Below are positions 51,255 to 62,042 of a stretch of DNA of 64,000 nt, one piece after another. Position 1 is the first letter of the stretch, and the number at the start of each line of letters is the position of its first letter. The notes beneath the pieces are model-generated. The model was not told the origin of the DNA, did not search any database, and worked only from the letters and a program-made list of their open reading frames with translations. This stretch comes from Dioscorea cayenensis subsp. rotundata (Eukaryota > Streptophyta > Magnoliopsida > Dioscoreales > Dioscoreaceae), in NCBI RefSeq assembly GCF_009730915.1, contig NC_052487.1, forward strand, positions 1,550,001 to 1,614,000, read 5' to 3'. The translations under genes were made by a program, and so were the position numbers.

Positions 51255-52120
51255 TTTAGTTTCACATGATTGGGTATTTTTTTTTAAAAAAAATATATTT
51301 TTTTACATTTTAACCCCTCATCTTTTTAAAAATTATTTAAAATAGATTAAAAAAAATTATTAAAAGTGAAAACATTATTTGAAATTAGAATTATTATTAT
51401 TAACATAAGATTTACTAAAAGAGAAATTATTTTAAATTATTTATTAATATTTTGATTATTATTACAGTGACAATTAATGAAGTTTTAATTATTTAAAATT
51501 ATTTTTATTCTTATTAGTAAAATACTATTATTATAATGTGACTATTTGGCACCACATGAAACCCCCTCTGGTCAAGTTTCGTCAAGTTCAGCAAAATCAG
51601 TAACTGGGGTCCTGGTGGCTCACCTATAGCCATCCAGAAGTGACATGTCTTGAACGATGGGAGAGTTGCATGCGGCCTCCAAAACACCCAACCGAGTGGG
51701 ATACCGGCGTACCAAACGGCGGAGCACTAATTAGTGCGCCCGGATGTGATTTTATTAATAAAATAATTTAAAATAATTCCCATTATAATAATATTTTACT
51801 AATCATAAAACTAATTTTAAATAATTAATACTTCATTAATTGCCACTTCAATAATAATCAAAATATTAATAAAAAATTTAAAATAAATGAATTTAATGTT
51901 AATAATAATAATTTTAATTTCAAATAATATTTTTTATTTTAATAATAATTTTTTTAAAAAAATTGGGTTAAAAAACCATAAATAAGTTATTTAAATAATT
52001 ATAAAAATGATGAGGGATTAAATGTAAAAAACAGAATTTTTTAAAAAAAATATCCAGTCAGTAATCCAGTCAGCACATGGGAACTGACTGGGCATTAATG
52101 TGATTTTAGGCCATTTTGAT
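51255..52120. repeat. Large fold-back (inverted-repeat) element
   Basis: Two arms of roughly 290-370 bp, about 51255-51545 and 51742-52120, are inverted copies. Left-arm words ATTTGAAATTAGAATTATTA, TTAATATTTTGATTATTATT and GACAATTAATGAAGTTTTAA occur as reverse complements, with few changes, in the right arm. The loop (51546-51741) is a GC-richer unique-looking 200 bp. The outer ends (left TTTAGTTTCACATG, right on the minus strand CAGTCAGTTCCCATG) may be the true termini. Likely a fold-back or long-TIR MITE; no protein is coded. Confidence 0.8.
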
Positions 52121-52643
52121 AAATAAAATAGCCTCAGAGTCATTTAAACAATATTATAAAAATAAAGTGTTAGTTTGGGCAAAAATTAAAAAAAAATATT
52201 TAAATAGTGGATAAAAACTAAAAAAAAAATTCAAGAATGCCAAACTGTTAATTAAAGCATATCAAAGAAACCATCATAATTACTTTATTATATGTCAACA
52301 GCAAGACGACAAATTAAGAGATCTCGACAATATTTTGCCGTTGTCCCACAAAGTAGGATGCTGTTTCGATCTATTTCAATAAAATATAATAATATATGCT
52401 CTAATTCAAAACAGTATAGTCACAAAAGTACTTAGTTAATTTATCTTCAATGCCATTTATGAGACAACATATATTTTCTTTTTTATAAATTTAATCCATC
52501 TTCTTATCTATATATATATTGAGATAATACTAATAAAATGAATAATATATTTTAAAAAAAATCTAAAAATTAATATATAGACCATTCTTCCTTTATTTTT
52601 CATATTAAAACATGTATAAAATTGAGATTATGATCAAACCAAT

Positions 52644-52753
52644 TTATAAACACTTAGTTTTGCTTTGTATTTTTTTACTCTGTTTCTGTTTCATTTCTTC
52701 TTAATAAATTTATGGTTTATTTATTTTTATATAAAAAAAACTTATAAACACTT
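52644..52753 (+). mobile_element. Minute LINE tail with 12-bp TSD
   Basis: Direct repeats TTATAAACACTT (52644-52655 and 52742-52753) flank about 86 bases that end TTCTTAATAAATTTATGG, TTTATTT and an A-rich tail. This matches the 3' end of the LINE at 58.6 kb (TTTTTAATAAATTAGTGG, TTTATCC). It is an extremely 5'-truncated retroposed copy. Confidence 0.6.
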
Positions 52754-53014
52754 GCATAACATACTCATAAAAAAAACATTTTAAACAAATATTTTGCAAA
52801 TATATAGATATATTTAAAAAACCATTGACCGAAAATTTGGATGGGTTTGAAAGGAGGAATCTGGAGAAAGGAATAGAGAACAAAAACATGGCACTGAAAA
52901 CGAGTCAATCAAGGGGTGACAGTGCAGCAATCTCATTAGATGCAAGTAAAACAGCAACACAGTGATGTCACAAAGCCAACCAAACTTTTTAGATTTCTCT
53001 CACTTCTTTTTATC

Positions 53015-53024
53015 TATTTATAAA
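53015..53024 (+). promoter_or_regulatory. TATA box of the NF-YC gene
   Basis: TATTTATAAA lies 33 bp upstream of the first in-frame ATG (53057) and 93 bp upstream of the preferred ATG (53117). Transcription would start near 53045-53055. Confidence 0.55.
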
Positions 53025-53116
53025 GGACTCAGAGAGAACCACACCAATATACACCCATGTCTATCTCTTTCTTTCTCTTCCTGTTTCTCTTTGGCTTTTC
53101 CATCTTTGCAGTTTCA

Positions 53117-53945
53117 ATGGATGGTCTTCCTTCAAAGTTCTCAGTGTGTTGCTCTTGTCCACCATCAGCATCTGATCAGGAAGCTTCCCAGGTTTACAAC
53201 TATCTCCAGGTTCCCAAAACTCCTCAGACTGATCATGTGATGATCAATGATGTGCAACGTGAACTTCGCCTGCAGACTACTGAGCGTCTCAATGAGCATC
53301 AGAGAAAGCATCTCCAGAGCTTTTGGCAGAACCAAATGAGGGAAATCGATAGCCTTCCAGGTCTATAAATCTTTATATCTTCGGTTAATATTCTCATTTT
53401 TTTTCAAGCTTACCATCTTGAGTTCATCTTCATCTTTGGTCTTGTTTAATTCTCTGCAGTTAGTAAACAGAATCAGCTCCCTTTGACAAAGATTAAGAAA
53501 GTGATGAAGCTGGATAAATCTGTGAAGGTTTGCAATTTTTTATTTTTATTTTTTTTATTTAGGGAGGGATTAAAGTTAATAAGAAATGTTTAATTTTGTT
53601 GGATAATTTGGAATTGTAGATGGTGAGTGCAAGTGCACCAGTTGTCCTGGGAAAAGCATGTGAGTTTTTGATCATGGACATGACAGTCAGGTCATGGCTG
53701 CGCAAGGAGAGCACAAGGAACGTTCTACTGAAGGCAGATCTTGCCGGTGCTATATTGGACACTGATTATTTTGATTTCCTTGCCGACCTTGTCACCGATG
53801 ATAACACCCAGGAGGTAATTATCAGTACTTTTCTTCTTCTTCTTCTTATTATTATTAGAGAATAGAATATTGATCTCAGATTAATTCTTTGTTTATTTTA
53901 TTAATAAATTATGATATTTTTCATGTTCAGGAAAGTGATGAGTAG
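53117..53945 (+). CDS. NF-YC: Divergent NF-YC (HAP5) histone-fold subunit
   Basis: 173 aa in 4 exons: 53117-53360, 53460-53527, 53620-53814, 53931-53945; all in frame, ending ESDE-stop. NF-YC pairs with NF-YB through a histone fold and with NF-YA binds CCAAT boxes. The NF-YC signature is present but divergent: SFWQNQMREID before the fold (canonical FW..Q..EIE), then LPLTKIKKVMKLDKSVKMVS, APVVLGKACEFLIMDMT, RSWLRKES, LLKADLAGAILDTDYFDFLADLV. The protein lacks the long Gln-rich C-terminus of canonical members. An in-frame ATG at 53057 would add 20 residues that look like a signal peptide (MSISFFLFLFLFGFSIFAVS); I prefer 53117 but cannot exclude the longer form. Confidence 0.86.
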
Positions 53946-54379
53946 GAAGGAATCTAAAAGGATGAAGCTGGTTGGTTTTCTCATGTTGGTCAATGGTTTC
54001 TGTTGTGTCTGCTTTGGGGACTGCACACCCCAAAGCTGTTGTGTGTTTTTGTTTTTATTTGTGTTTGTGTTGTGTTTCTTGAATAATGAGTAGCTGATGA
54101 TCCAGTTTCATCAATATTAAGTTGCTTGCCAATTATCTTGAATGTTTCAGGGAAATGATTCAACTTAAAATCATCACCAACAAATCAGACTCATAAATAA
54201 CACTATGAGAACTTAACCAGAAGTGGAGTGTATAATTTGATCCACAACTTTTTCTTATTTCTCCCAAAAAGCTCTAGCACAGTTTTGCAAAAAGAAAAGC
54301 ACTTATAATAATAGATGTATAACAACGAATTAAATATTATTTGTTTTAATAAATCAGACACGAAATAACAAATCAAATG

Positions 54380-54680
54380 TTTCAGTTAAATATATTTGAT
54401 ATTTTAAGAAAATCCATAATTTCAGTTATAAAAGTGACAAGCACCAAATCAAAAGACATGTAGAAGGTGCGGAAATGCACTAGGTATGGTAGCTTGAATG
54501 ACCTCATAGAAATAAACCCTCCTGCTATGGAACTCTGGAGGGAAGGACGACATGTATTTCTTACACATAATCGAACTTTCATAGGGGACCAAATGCAATA
54601 CGAGGTGAAAGATTCCATCTCGAGACCTCTCAGCCACACTGTATAGTAGTTACCACTGAGCTAGCCCACAGTCCCTCATA
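54380..54680 (-). mobile_element. tRNA-derived SINE
   Basis: On the minus strand 54668-54649 reads TGGGCTAGCTCAGTGGTAAC (A box), and about 22 bases further on 54627-54617 reads GGTCTCGAGAT, close to the B-box consensus GGTTCGANNCC. A unique body and an AT-rich end follow. Spacing and order fit a tRNA-derived SINE head; target repeats were not found. Confidence 0.6.
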
Positions 54681-55574
54681 ATTTTAGTTTGTCCTCGTTG
54701 CTTTTGCCTGTTTTATTTATTTATTTGGTTTGGTTATTATAAGTTTATAATTCAAGATATTATGAGGATATAATAATGATATATATGCGAGTTTTTTACT
54801 TGATATTATAAATGGCTATTAGTTGAAACAAAAGAGGAGTTCAGCCCAAGTTGTAATCTCTTTGCTAGTTGGTCCTCATTCAAAACTAAAAATATATTTG
54901 ATTGTTCTCTAATTATACTTTATCTTCTCTTGATACATTAAACCACATACACAGACATATAACACAAACTAAACCAGCCATGCATCTCAGCATTTCTTTA
55001 GCGCAAAAAATGAAAAATACATAAATCCCATGATAAAATAATCAATATAGAACGAAGAGAGATATTAAAACAAACAAAGTGATGTGGGCAATGAAAAAGA
55101 GATACATAAGATGTGGGCAATTCAAGCAATAATTCCCATGAACATACCGTGTGAGAGATGCTGGTAAAATTTAAAGATATCCATTATAAACACCAAACAA
55201 AAATTTAAATATATTTTTAATTTGTTACAAAAATGGGGCTATACATTACTGCTCTATATAAAATATATCATGAATGATGTGATTATTTCCTAATGCCACC
55301 AGTGGAATCAAAGCCAGAGGTACAGTGAGGTGCAATTAGACATTCTTATTAGTTTGCATCAAATCAAAGATCTATATATATATATCTTATAGAGGCATGC
55401 ATGAAATGCAGAGACCGATCGATCGAGTTGCATCTTTCCAAGAAGCTTAATGAATGGTAATAAAGATGAGCAAGCGCTGAGACAGGTCGTATAAACGTTC
55501 TCTCCTTCGGCATCATCTGCAAAGATATCATCAACCTTTCTTTCTTAGTTTGTTTGCTGAGGATGATTTATGAT
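54681..55574. other. Intergenic with an F-box leader scrap
   Basis: Mostly AT-rich without genes. About 55425-55540 contains CTTTCCAAGAAGCTTAATGAATGG, similar to the 5' leader of the F-box gene (its minus strand has CTTTCCAAGAAGCTTCGTGA) but in plus orientation, followed by a 14-codon frame. It may be a decayed F-box gene start. Confidence 0.4.
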
Positions 55575-57894
55575 TGATAGGGATGCACGCAAGTGTACAT
55601 GTCGATTGCTTAATAAAATATGCTTGAAATGCAGAGTATCAGTCCACAGAGAAGGAGGTGAATACTAGTAATAATTCTAAATCCAAAAATTGCCCTAACG
55701 AGTGAAGTGGTGCATGTAAACAAAACCGAAAAAAAACTAGAAAATACGGGAAATAAAACCGGAGAGAAATGAAGGGAAGAGATGATATCCGGACGTAGTA
55801 TCCGTTTAGGGTTATGAAGTACAGGACAAATGTTGTATAGGTATGCAATCCTATTTGAACTGAGAGGTTTCCCGAATTATACTAAACCTCGATTTCTTAG
55901 GCGAAGAGTAACTGAATAGGTGCTCAGGCGAAGAGTAACTGAATAGGTGCTCAGACATCCACACATTCGCATTAACACTTTATGAAACCTCACCGTGAGC
56001 TAATGACAGTCTTGAAGTAGATAATCTCTCCCAAAAAGAAAGAGATTATCCCTAATCCGAATACAGAGCAGAAATGTGATTTCTCCTAAAATCCACTCCA
56101 CATGATTGCAAAGAGCACGGAGATTATCAACAACTCATTCGGGAGAATTGAGGGAGATAGAGTCTCCAAAGTACCCTATACCCAGGCTTACTCACAATTC
56201 CCTCTAATTATGGCATGCCTATACTAGATGGGTATTTCTACACGTAACGTAGTACATCAAACATGATAGCTAGGGTTTTTGCCTCGTTAGTAACCAAGTA
56301 TTCAAACACGCAATTAGATTCAAATAGATGTGATTGCAAATAAGAAATCAATTAAAACATAAAAAAAATCCAACAACCAAAGTCATAAAAGTAAACCCTA
56401 AAATTCAACTAAGCCCAAACATCTTCAAATTAGCCCTCCATTGATGGAGGGCAAACATGATCAAGATACAAAGAATAGGAGTAAACATAGGATCCATGAA
56501 AACCCCCTTGTTAATCCCTAGGATGGAGAGTCGCCGAGGTAGCTTCCACGCACGCCACCAAGATGAGCTTGACGGCTACGATCTCCAATCCCGTTGGATG
56601 CCGAGCCTAAGCTCTTAAACTAATAATCTCCCCAAAGAGAGAGATTACCCCTAATCCGAGTACATAACAGAAATACGATATCTCCTAAAATCCACTCCAC
56701 ATGATTGCAAATAGCACGGAGATTATCATTAACCCACTTGTAAATATTGTGGGAGATAAAGTCTACAAAGTACCCTAGTTAGAGGTGTATTTACTATCTT
56801 CTCGAATTGTGACAAGTTTATACTAGGTGGAAATTTTTTCTCGTCACGTAGCAATACCAAACATGATAGCTAGGGCTTTCACTTTGTTAGCAATCAGGAA
56901 TTCAATCACACAATTAGACTCAAATAGGTATAATTACAATTAGGAAAATAATTAAAGCATTAAAGGTCCAACAACTAATGTTAAAAGTATAAACCCTATA
57001 GTTCAACTATGCCCAAACATCTACAAATTAGCCCTCCATTAATGGAGGGCAAGCATGCAAGATACAAATAATAGGAGGAAATATGAAATCCATGAAAACC
57101 CTCTTCTCAATCGCACCGATGAAGAATCGCAAGAGAAACCCTGGGTAAGCTTCCAAGCACGTTGCTAAGGTGAACTGGACGGTTATGATCTTCAATCCCC
57201 TTAAATGTTGAGCAAATCCCCCTTGAAATCACTCCTTAGGTGCCGGAGGTTCGTCTCTTATCTTCCCTTACTTCGCCTGTAAGAATCACCCAAAAGAAAA
57301 GAATTGGATGCCGTAAAAATCCTCATCAGGTATATTTATGCACGATTGCTTACAGGCTGCTTATGGGTGTAAGGACGTGGCCGTAAGAGAGTTAGAGAAG
57401 ATAGTCGGGAGCCTTACTAGAAAATTTATGCCCGTAAGTCACTTCCGTAAGGTCTTCTATTTGTGTTGCGGTCCAGCTTACGGCCGTAAGCGCTAAACCG
57501 TAAGCTTCACTGTGTTGCTTCTTGTGACTGGTGCTGTGGTCGTAAGCTCCACTGGATGGTCTTTACAGGCATCCTTATAGGTGTAAGTCATGGTAAGATC
57601 CTCAGATTTGGTTATGAATCCTCCTTACGGGCATAAGCATGCATGTAAGGTCCTCTGGAATTGGCTTGCGACCATAAGGTTGGCCGTAAACCACCCAGTT
57701 TTGCCTTGTTTTTATTCAAATAATGTCGAATGAGCTCCAATTTCATCGTTTGAGGTCTAAAATGCTTTATTTTTGCTCTCTTGTCTTGAAGTGCTACCCT
57801 AAGCCTGTTAATGCGAAACACACTATATGACTCTAATTCATGCCAATTGAATGTACAAAGTGATATAAAATATATGAATGTTGTACACTCATCA
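55575..57894 (+). mobile_element. Solo LTR-type element, 2.3 kb
   Basis: It begins TGATAGGGATGCACGCAAG and ends TTGTACACTCATCA, so the termini are the short inverted pair TGAT/ATCA expected of LTRs. No internal retroelement genes flank it on either side, hence a solo LTR. No clean 5-bp target duplication was found. It contains an internal tandem duplication of about 600 bp and a 27-base doublet near 55897-55955. A second, interrupted copy of its right quarter is at 1-1480. An old relic; the family (Ty3 or Ty1 type) is not determinable from this part. Confidence 0.6.
56021..57222 (+). repeat. Tandem duplication inside the LTR
   Basis: Two units of about 600 bp, 56021-56622 and 56623-57222, share long similar text: AAAATCCACTCCACATGATT, AAATTAGCCCTCCATT, TGGAGGGCAA and others. 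The copies have diverged clearly, so the duplication is older than the other tandem arrays of the window. Confidence 0.75.
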
Positions 57895-58060
57895 CGGAGC
57901 GGAAGTGAACATGGTCGACGGCATTGAAGAGCTTGGCGGTCCCACTTATGGCTAACTACGGGAGTGAGGACTAGTCCTAGCGGTGATCGTTCATCTTGAT
58001 CACTGCCCACTAAGCGTCTTGGAAAGATTTAACAATCTATCAATCAATGCATGCATGTAT
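57895..58060 (-). pseudogene. F-box gene fragment next to the LTR
   Basis: On the minus strand the leader CTTTCCAAGACGCTTAGTGG and the following text match the leader and first 35 codons of the F-box gene at 60912-62042 (here SSLP.LAISGTAKLFNAVDHVHFRS, with stops; there STLPWLAINSIACNLNSVDYVRFRS). The similarity stops at the LTR end, so this is a host-gene relic truncated at or by the LTR. A third leader copy without a coding part is at about 60110-60190 (AAGCTTCTTGGAAAG). Confidence 0.65.
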
Positions 58061-59716
58061 ACGTAAATGCATGGGTGCATGCTATATATATATATGTGTG
58101 TGTGTTTGGTTTGTTATAAACTAATATTAGTGTTTAATTGTAACTCTCTGTGGTTTAACTTGTTCAATTATAAATTAAATATTTCTTTATAGCATGTTTT
58201 GCATAGAATAAAGATTATAAATTTTTATTGGCAACTTTTCAATTGGCTCATATTATTTCGTTATATTTAGAATGTGCTTCTTAGAAATTAAGATGACAAC
58301 CTTATCAATCAATGCATATGCATAAGTGTGTGATAGCATACTTACATATATCGATATATGTGTGTATTGTATTAGTTTTGAAGCCATTTCAATGCAAATC
58401 TTACATTAATTAACTAACATGGGTGACTAATTCTTTCATCAATCTTCTTTTCATCAACTGCACTTTGATCTGCATGTTAAATTTTTTTCAATGACTGTTT
58501 TCAAGGCTGTTGGATGATGATTCAATTCCATGGCTCCTGCAGACGAAAATCTACAAATATCCCAAAATATATAGCTTCATATATATATATATATATATTT
58601 GAATAAAGTGGATAAACCACTAATTTATTAAAAAGAAGGAAAAAGAGGAGTACAGTAGAAAAGGTCGCGAACAAGAAAAGTCTAAAATAAAATAACAAAC
58701 TGAAATCCTCACCAGGGATGAAAAAAACATTGAGCAAAATCAAGACAGGAAGAAAGATAAAATGAGACAAACTGGGACGGCGAAGTCAACCGTCTGGAGA
58801 CACAGGCTATATATATTCCATATATGTTTTTTAGTGTTTTTATTTTTTTTTAAAACATGTGCTAAATTTTTTAATGTCGAATTTTGAAGAGTGGCTTTCA
58901 GGTTATCATAGAAAGCCAGTCCCTTGTTAACTTGGAATTTTTTAAAAAACATTGTTACTATTTAAAAATATAATGAAAGCAAACTAAAAGTATTTAAATA
59001 CAGACCCCACAGAGGATTAACCTATAAGTACATAAAATTTCAAAATTTTATGTAAATATAAATAAATAAATAAATAAATGAAGAGTTTTCAAAATTATTT
59101 TAAAATTAAACTAATTATCTATAATTTATTGAAGTTTGAGAAAAAAAAACCAAGTTAGCTTATTTTTTTAGTTGAAGTTTGTTAATAATCGGATTTTGTT
59201 AAGAGTTTGATTAGAAAAAAATAAAAAATAAAAATACTTTAAAAAAATTACTATATTATAATTAGAGTTTGATTATAAATTAATTAAAAATAATAGAAAA
59301 ACACTAGCTACTCTTCTCTCGTCTCACTCCCTATCTCTTTGTTTTTATTTATTTATTTATAAATGTGACAAACACCCATATAATCAGAGACATGGCGTGC
59401 ACACGGGTTGAGAATTGATCGTCCAACCGTGTGACCTCACTCGATAATAAGTGGATTCAATCAGCGTAATAATTTATTGATAATCTTAATATTTATATTG
59501 AAAGAAAAAATTGCTAAAATTCTTGGATCAAATTCCCACTTAATGATCTTATTTTCTTTAAAAGACATGGTTTATTTTTTTAAGATACTACTTTTACTTT
59601 TTCTTAATAGTTCATTTTTTATTCTTCCACTTCAAAACTTTTTATACATAATATTCATGCTTTTATATATGAAATACCATATATAATAACATTTTTCAAA
59701 GTTTTTTTATATAATA

Positions 59717-59758
<42 letters not shown>

Positions 59759-60911
59759 ATAATGCTAATTGGCATGATTTCAGTTTACAACTAGATCGAA
59801 ATCCTAGCTCCACTACTATTGAAAAAATACATTATTCAGCAACAAATAAATTCTAAAATAACCACTAAGGGGAGAAAATAAAAAAAAATTATTATTTATT
59901 TTACTTATGACTATATAGATGCAAGCGAGTGCATATTTAGGAATTCATGTTCCTACTGGACAAGTCATGGTGGCATCATAACCCAGGGTAGCTTACATAC
60001 CACGAATGACAATAGGTTTCCATTAGAGAATAACCATGCATAGAGCTCTATTTCTCTCTCTCAATATATATATCAAATGTTTATTTTATTTTCCACTTTT
60101 AGTCCTCAATGCAGCCACTTATCCCTACGATAAGCTTCTTGGAAAGAAGATAACTATATCTTTGAAAGCGTGCATACATGCATGCGTTGATGCATACTTA
60201 ATATTAATTTAATATATCTTCTTTGATTACTTTTGAAGCTGTTAAAAATAAAAAAAACGAGAAAAACACCATCGGTGAATCAAATTAACTAGCTAGTATC
60301 AATCAAATCTGAAATTTATCACTAGTTTTTATTGTTTTACTGAAGAAAATGAAACCTTTTATTCAGAAATTACTAGTTTGAGCCCCATTATGGGCATGCT
60401 CATTGAGTTCAAGTATATACTTTGATAACTAGGAATCATAACTAAGAAAAAAGAAAATACATCAGAATCAAAGCTTAAACAAGTATGCGAACTCCAAAGA
60501 ATAACCCTCGATCAGTTGCCAAGCCATTACTCTAGTACAGTACTTGATCTGTTAAAAGGAATGAATGGATCTATCAGCATAAATTCCAATTGCAATAAAG
60601 GCATCAAGATCAACATATTAGTCTGGAAACAATTCAAAAAATCTTGAAAGACTTGCATAAAACTATTCATTTAAGTTGAGAAATTAATAACAGGCCATTA
60701 ATCTTGAGCAGTTAAAATTAACAAGATACTCACAAAACAACAAAATTAAGCAAAAAAGAAAAAAGAAAAAAGAAAAAGAAAATAACAAAGATACGAGGAA
60801 GAAGGTAATAATTAGTAATCATCATGCATGCATGTTTATCTATGACAGATTCATGACAAGAAAACAAAGAGAGGTTGCTGATCAATGTAAGAAATAACAC
60901 AAACTTCAAAA
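58061..60911. other. Gene-free AT-rich region with LINE and F-box scraps
   Basis: Contains the LINE tail at 58595-58800, an F-box leader copy near 60110-60190, a (TA)n run at 59719-59754 and AT-rich filler. No gene is supported. About 59390-59460 has a weak B-box-like text on the minus strand. Confidence 0.45.
58595..58800 (-). mobile_element. LINE 3' end, heavily truncated
   Basis: On the minus strand the sequence ends TTTTTAATAAATTAGTGGTT then TATCCACTTTATTCAAAT, the same 3' terminus as the LINE at 49 kb (GGTTTATCCAC), followed by a TA-rich tail. Upstream is typical T-rich LINE 3' UTR text. The 5' limit near 58800 and the target repeats (both TA-rich) are uncertain. Confidence 0.55.
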
Positions 60912-62042
60912 CTAAAGAAAGGAGATAAGAGCACCTTGATCATAGCGAATTAAAGCAGGAGTAATCCAGCCCACGGGTTCCCATTGGTTTTGACCATTAT
61001 TCCAGAACGTTGAGAGTCTGAGAAGCAGACGAAATGGAGAGTAATCATCTATATGTACAGTAGTCTGCTGGTATCGTAATTCAACCGTCAAATCATTCGA
61101 GATCACCAGGCTCCGTGTTGGTAGCATTGAAAATTTCAAGGGTGCCCTATAGTGGTGCACGCCCAAGGTTTCCATTGGCATGGGACTCGTCCGCAAGAAA
61201 CAGTGCGATCTTGTCCGATAAGAGGTGGTGAAAAGAACATGCAGTTGGCCCCAAAGATCATTAAAGAACCTCAAGAAAAGAGCTGGATCTGATGACAGAT
61301 TAGGAAGCAAGCCCAGCAATAGCATATTCATTTGAAGAAGGTTTTGGTTCGCCAAATTGATCGCCTGGAGTATTCCGTTGTAGTTGGCGTACAAGTAACC
61401 TGAAATGGATATAACACCATTGGGCGGCTCGTCAAGCCAGAATGTGGTCCACTGGTTTTCAGGGCCAGGTGGCCCAAGACTGATGAAATTCACTTGAGCT
61501 GGGCGCCCTTCATCATCGATATCAACGTAGTAAACCACATGAGTGAAAGCATTATGCGAGAGAGGTGAGTGCACGAAAAAGACACGGCCTCTGCGTTGCT
61601 TGGTTAGCAAGGGGGGGTTGATGGTGATGACCCTGTCAGTGAATGGGTTCAGGAGTGTGATGCTTAGTTGTTCTTGATTACCATTTTCACCAGCTGCAGT
61701 ATGTCTGCCAACGAAGATCCATCCACTAGCGGAACCGAGGTAGTAGGAATTGGTAACGACCTGGTAGGCCACAGGCCGGAGAGGGATGATCCCTTTGCCT
61801 ATGATGTCGAAGAAGGAAAGAGCCTTTATGGTATCACCTTCGTTGTCACGGTCCATGAGGATCACAAGAGGGGCCTTCTCGCGTTCTTGTGTGCTGCTGC
61901 GCCATCCCGTGCAAGTGGAGCGGAAGCGGACGTAATCGACTGAGTTGAGGTTGCAGGCGATGGAATTGATGGCTAACCACGGCAGCGTGGACCAGTTCCG
62001 GTTGTGGTCGTCACCATTAATGTTCATCATCTTGATCACCAC
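60912..62042 (-). CDS. F-box protein with DUF295/KIB beta-propeller
   Basis: 376 aa in one exon, with a start at 62042 or 62030 (two nearby Met). The F-box is at about residues 17-50 (NWSTLPWLAINSIACNLNSV, then DYVRFRSTCTGWRSS); it would bind SKP1 in an SCF ubiquitin ligase. The remainder is a DUF295/KIB1-4 beta-propeller-like domain with the usual blocks: SASGWIFVG, ITLLNPFTDRVITINPP, VVYYVDIDDEG, and a late WEPVGWITPALIRYD. The substrate is unknown. These genes form large, fast-changing families in plants, and the decayed copies at 57.9 and 60.1 kb show local duplication here. No intron is needed. Confidence 0.88.
   Translation of the reverse strand: MVIKMMNINGDDHNRNWSTLPWLAINSIACNLNSVDYVRFRSTCTGWRSSTQEREKAPLVILMDRDNEGDTIKALSFFDIIGKGIIPLRPVAYQVVTNSYYLGSASGWIFVGRHTAAGENGNQEQLSITLLNPFTDRVITINPPLLTKQRRGRVFFVHSPLSHNAFTHVVYYVDIDDEGRPAQVNFISLGPPGPENQWTTFWLDEPPNGVISISGYLYANYNGILQAINLANQNLLQMNMLLLGLLPNLSSDPALFLRFFNDLWGQLHVLFTTSYRTRSHCFLRTSPMPMETLGVHHYRAPLKFSMLPTRSLVISNDLTVELRYQQTTVHIDDYSPFRLLLRLSTFWNNGQNQWEPVGWITPALIRYDQGALISFL

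Noticed and set aside
57612-58010. 132-codon minus frame
   Set aside because: Runs across the LTR end and the F-box relic; a chance fusion, not a gene.
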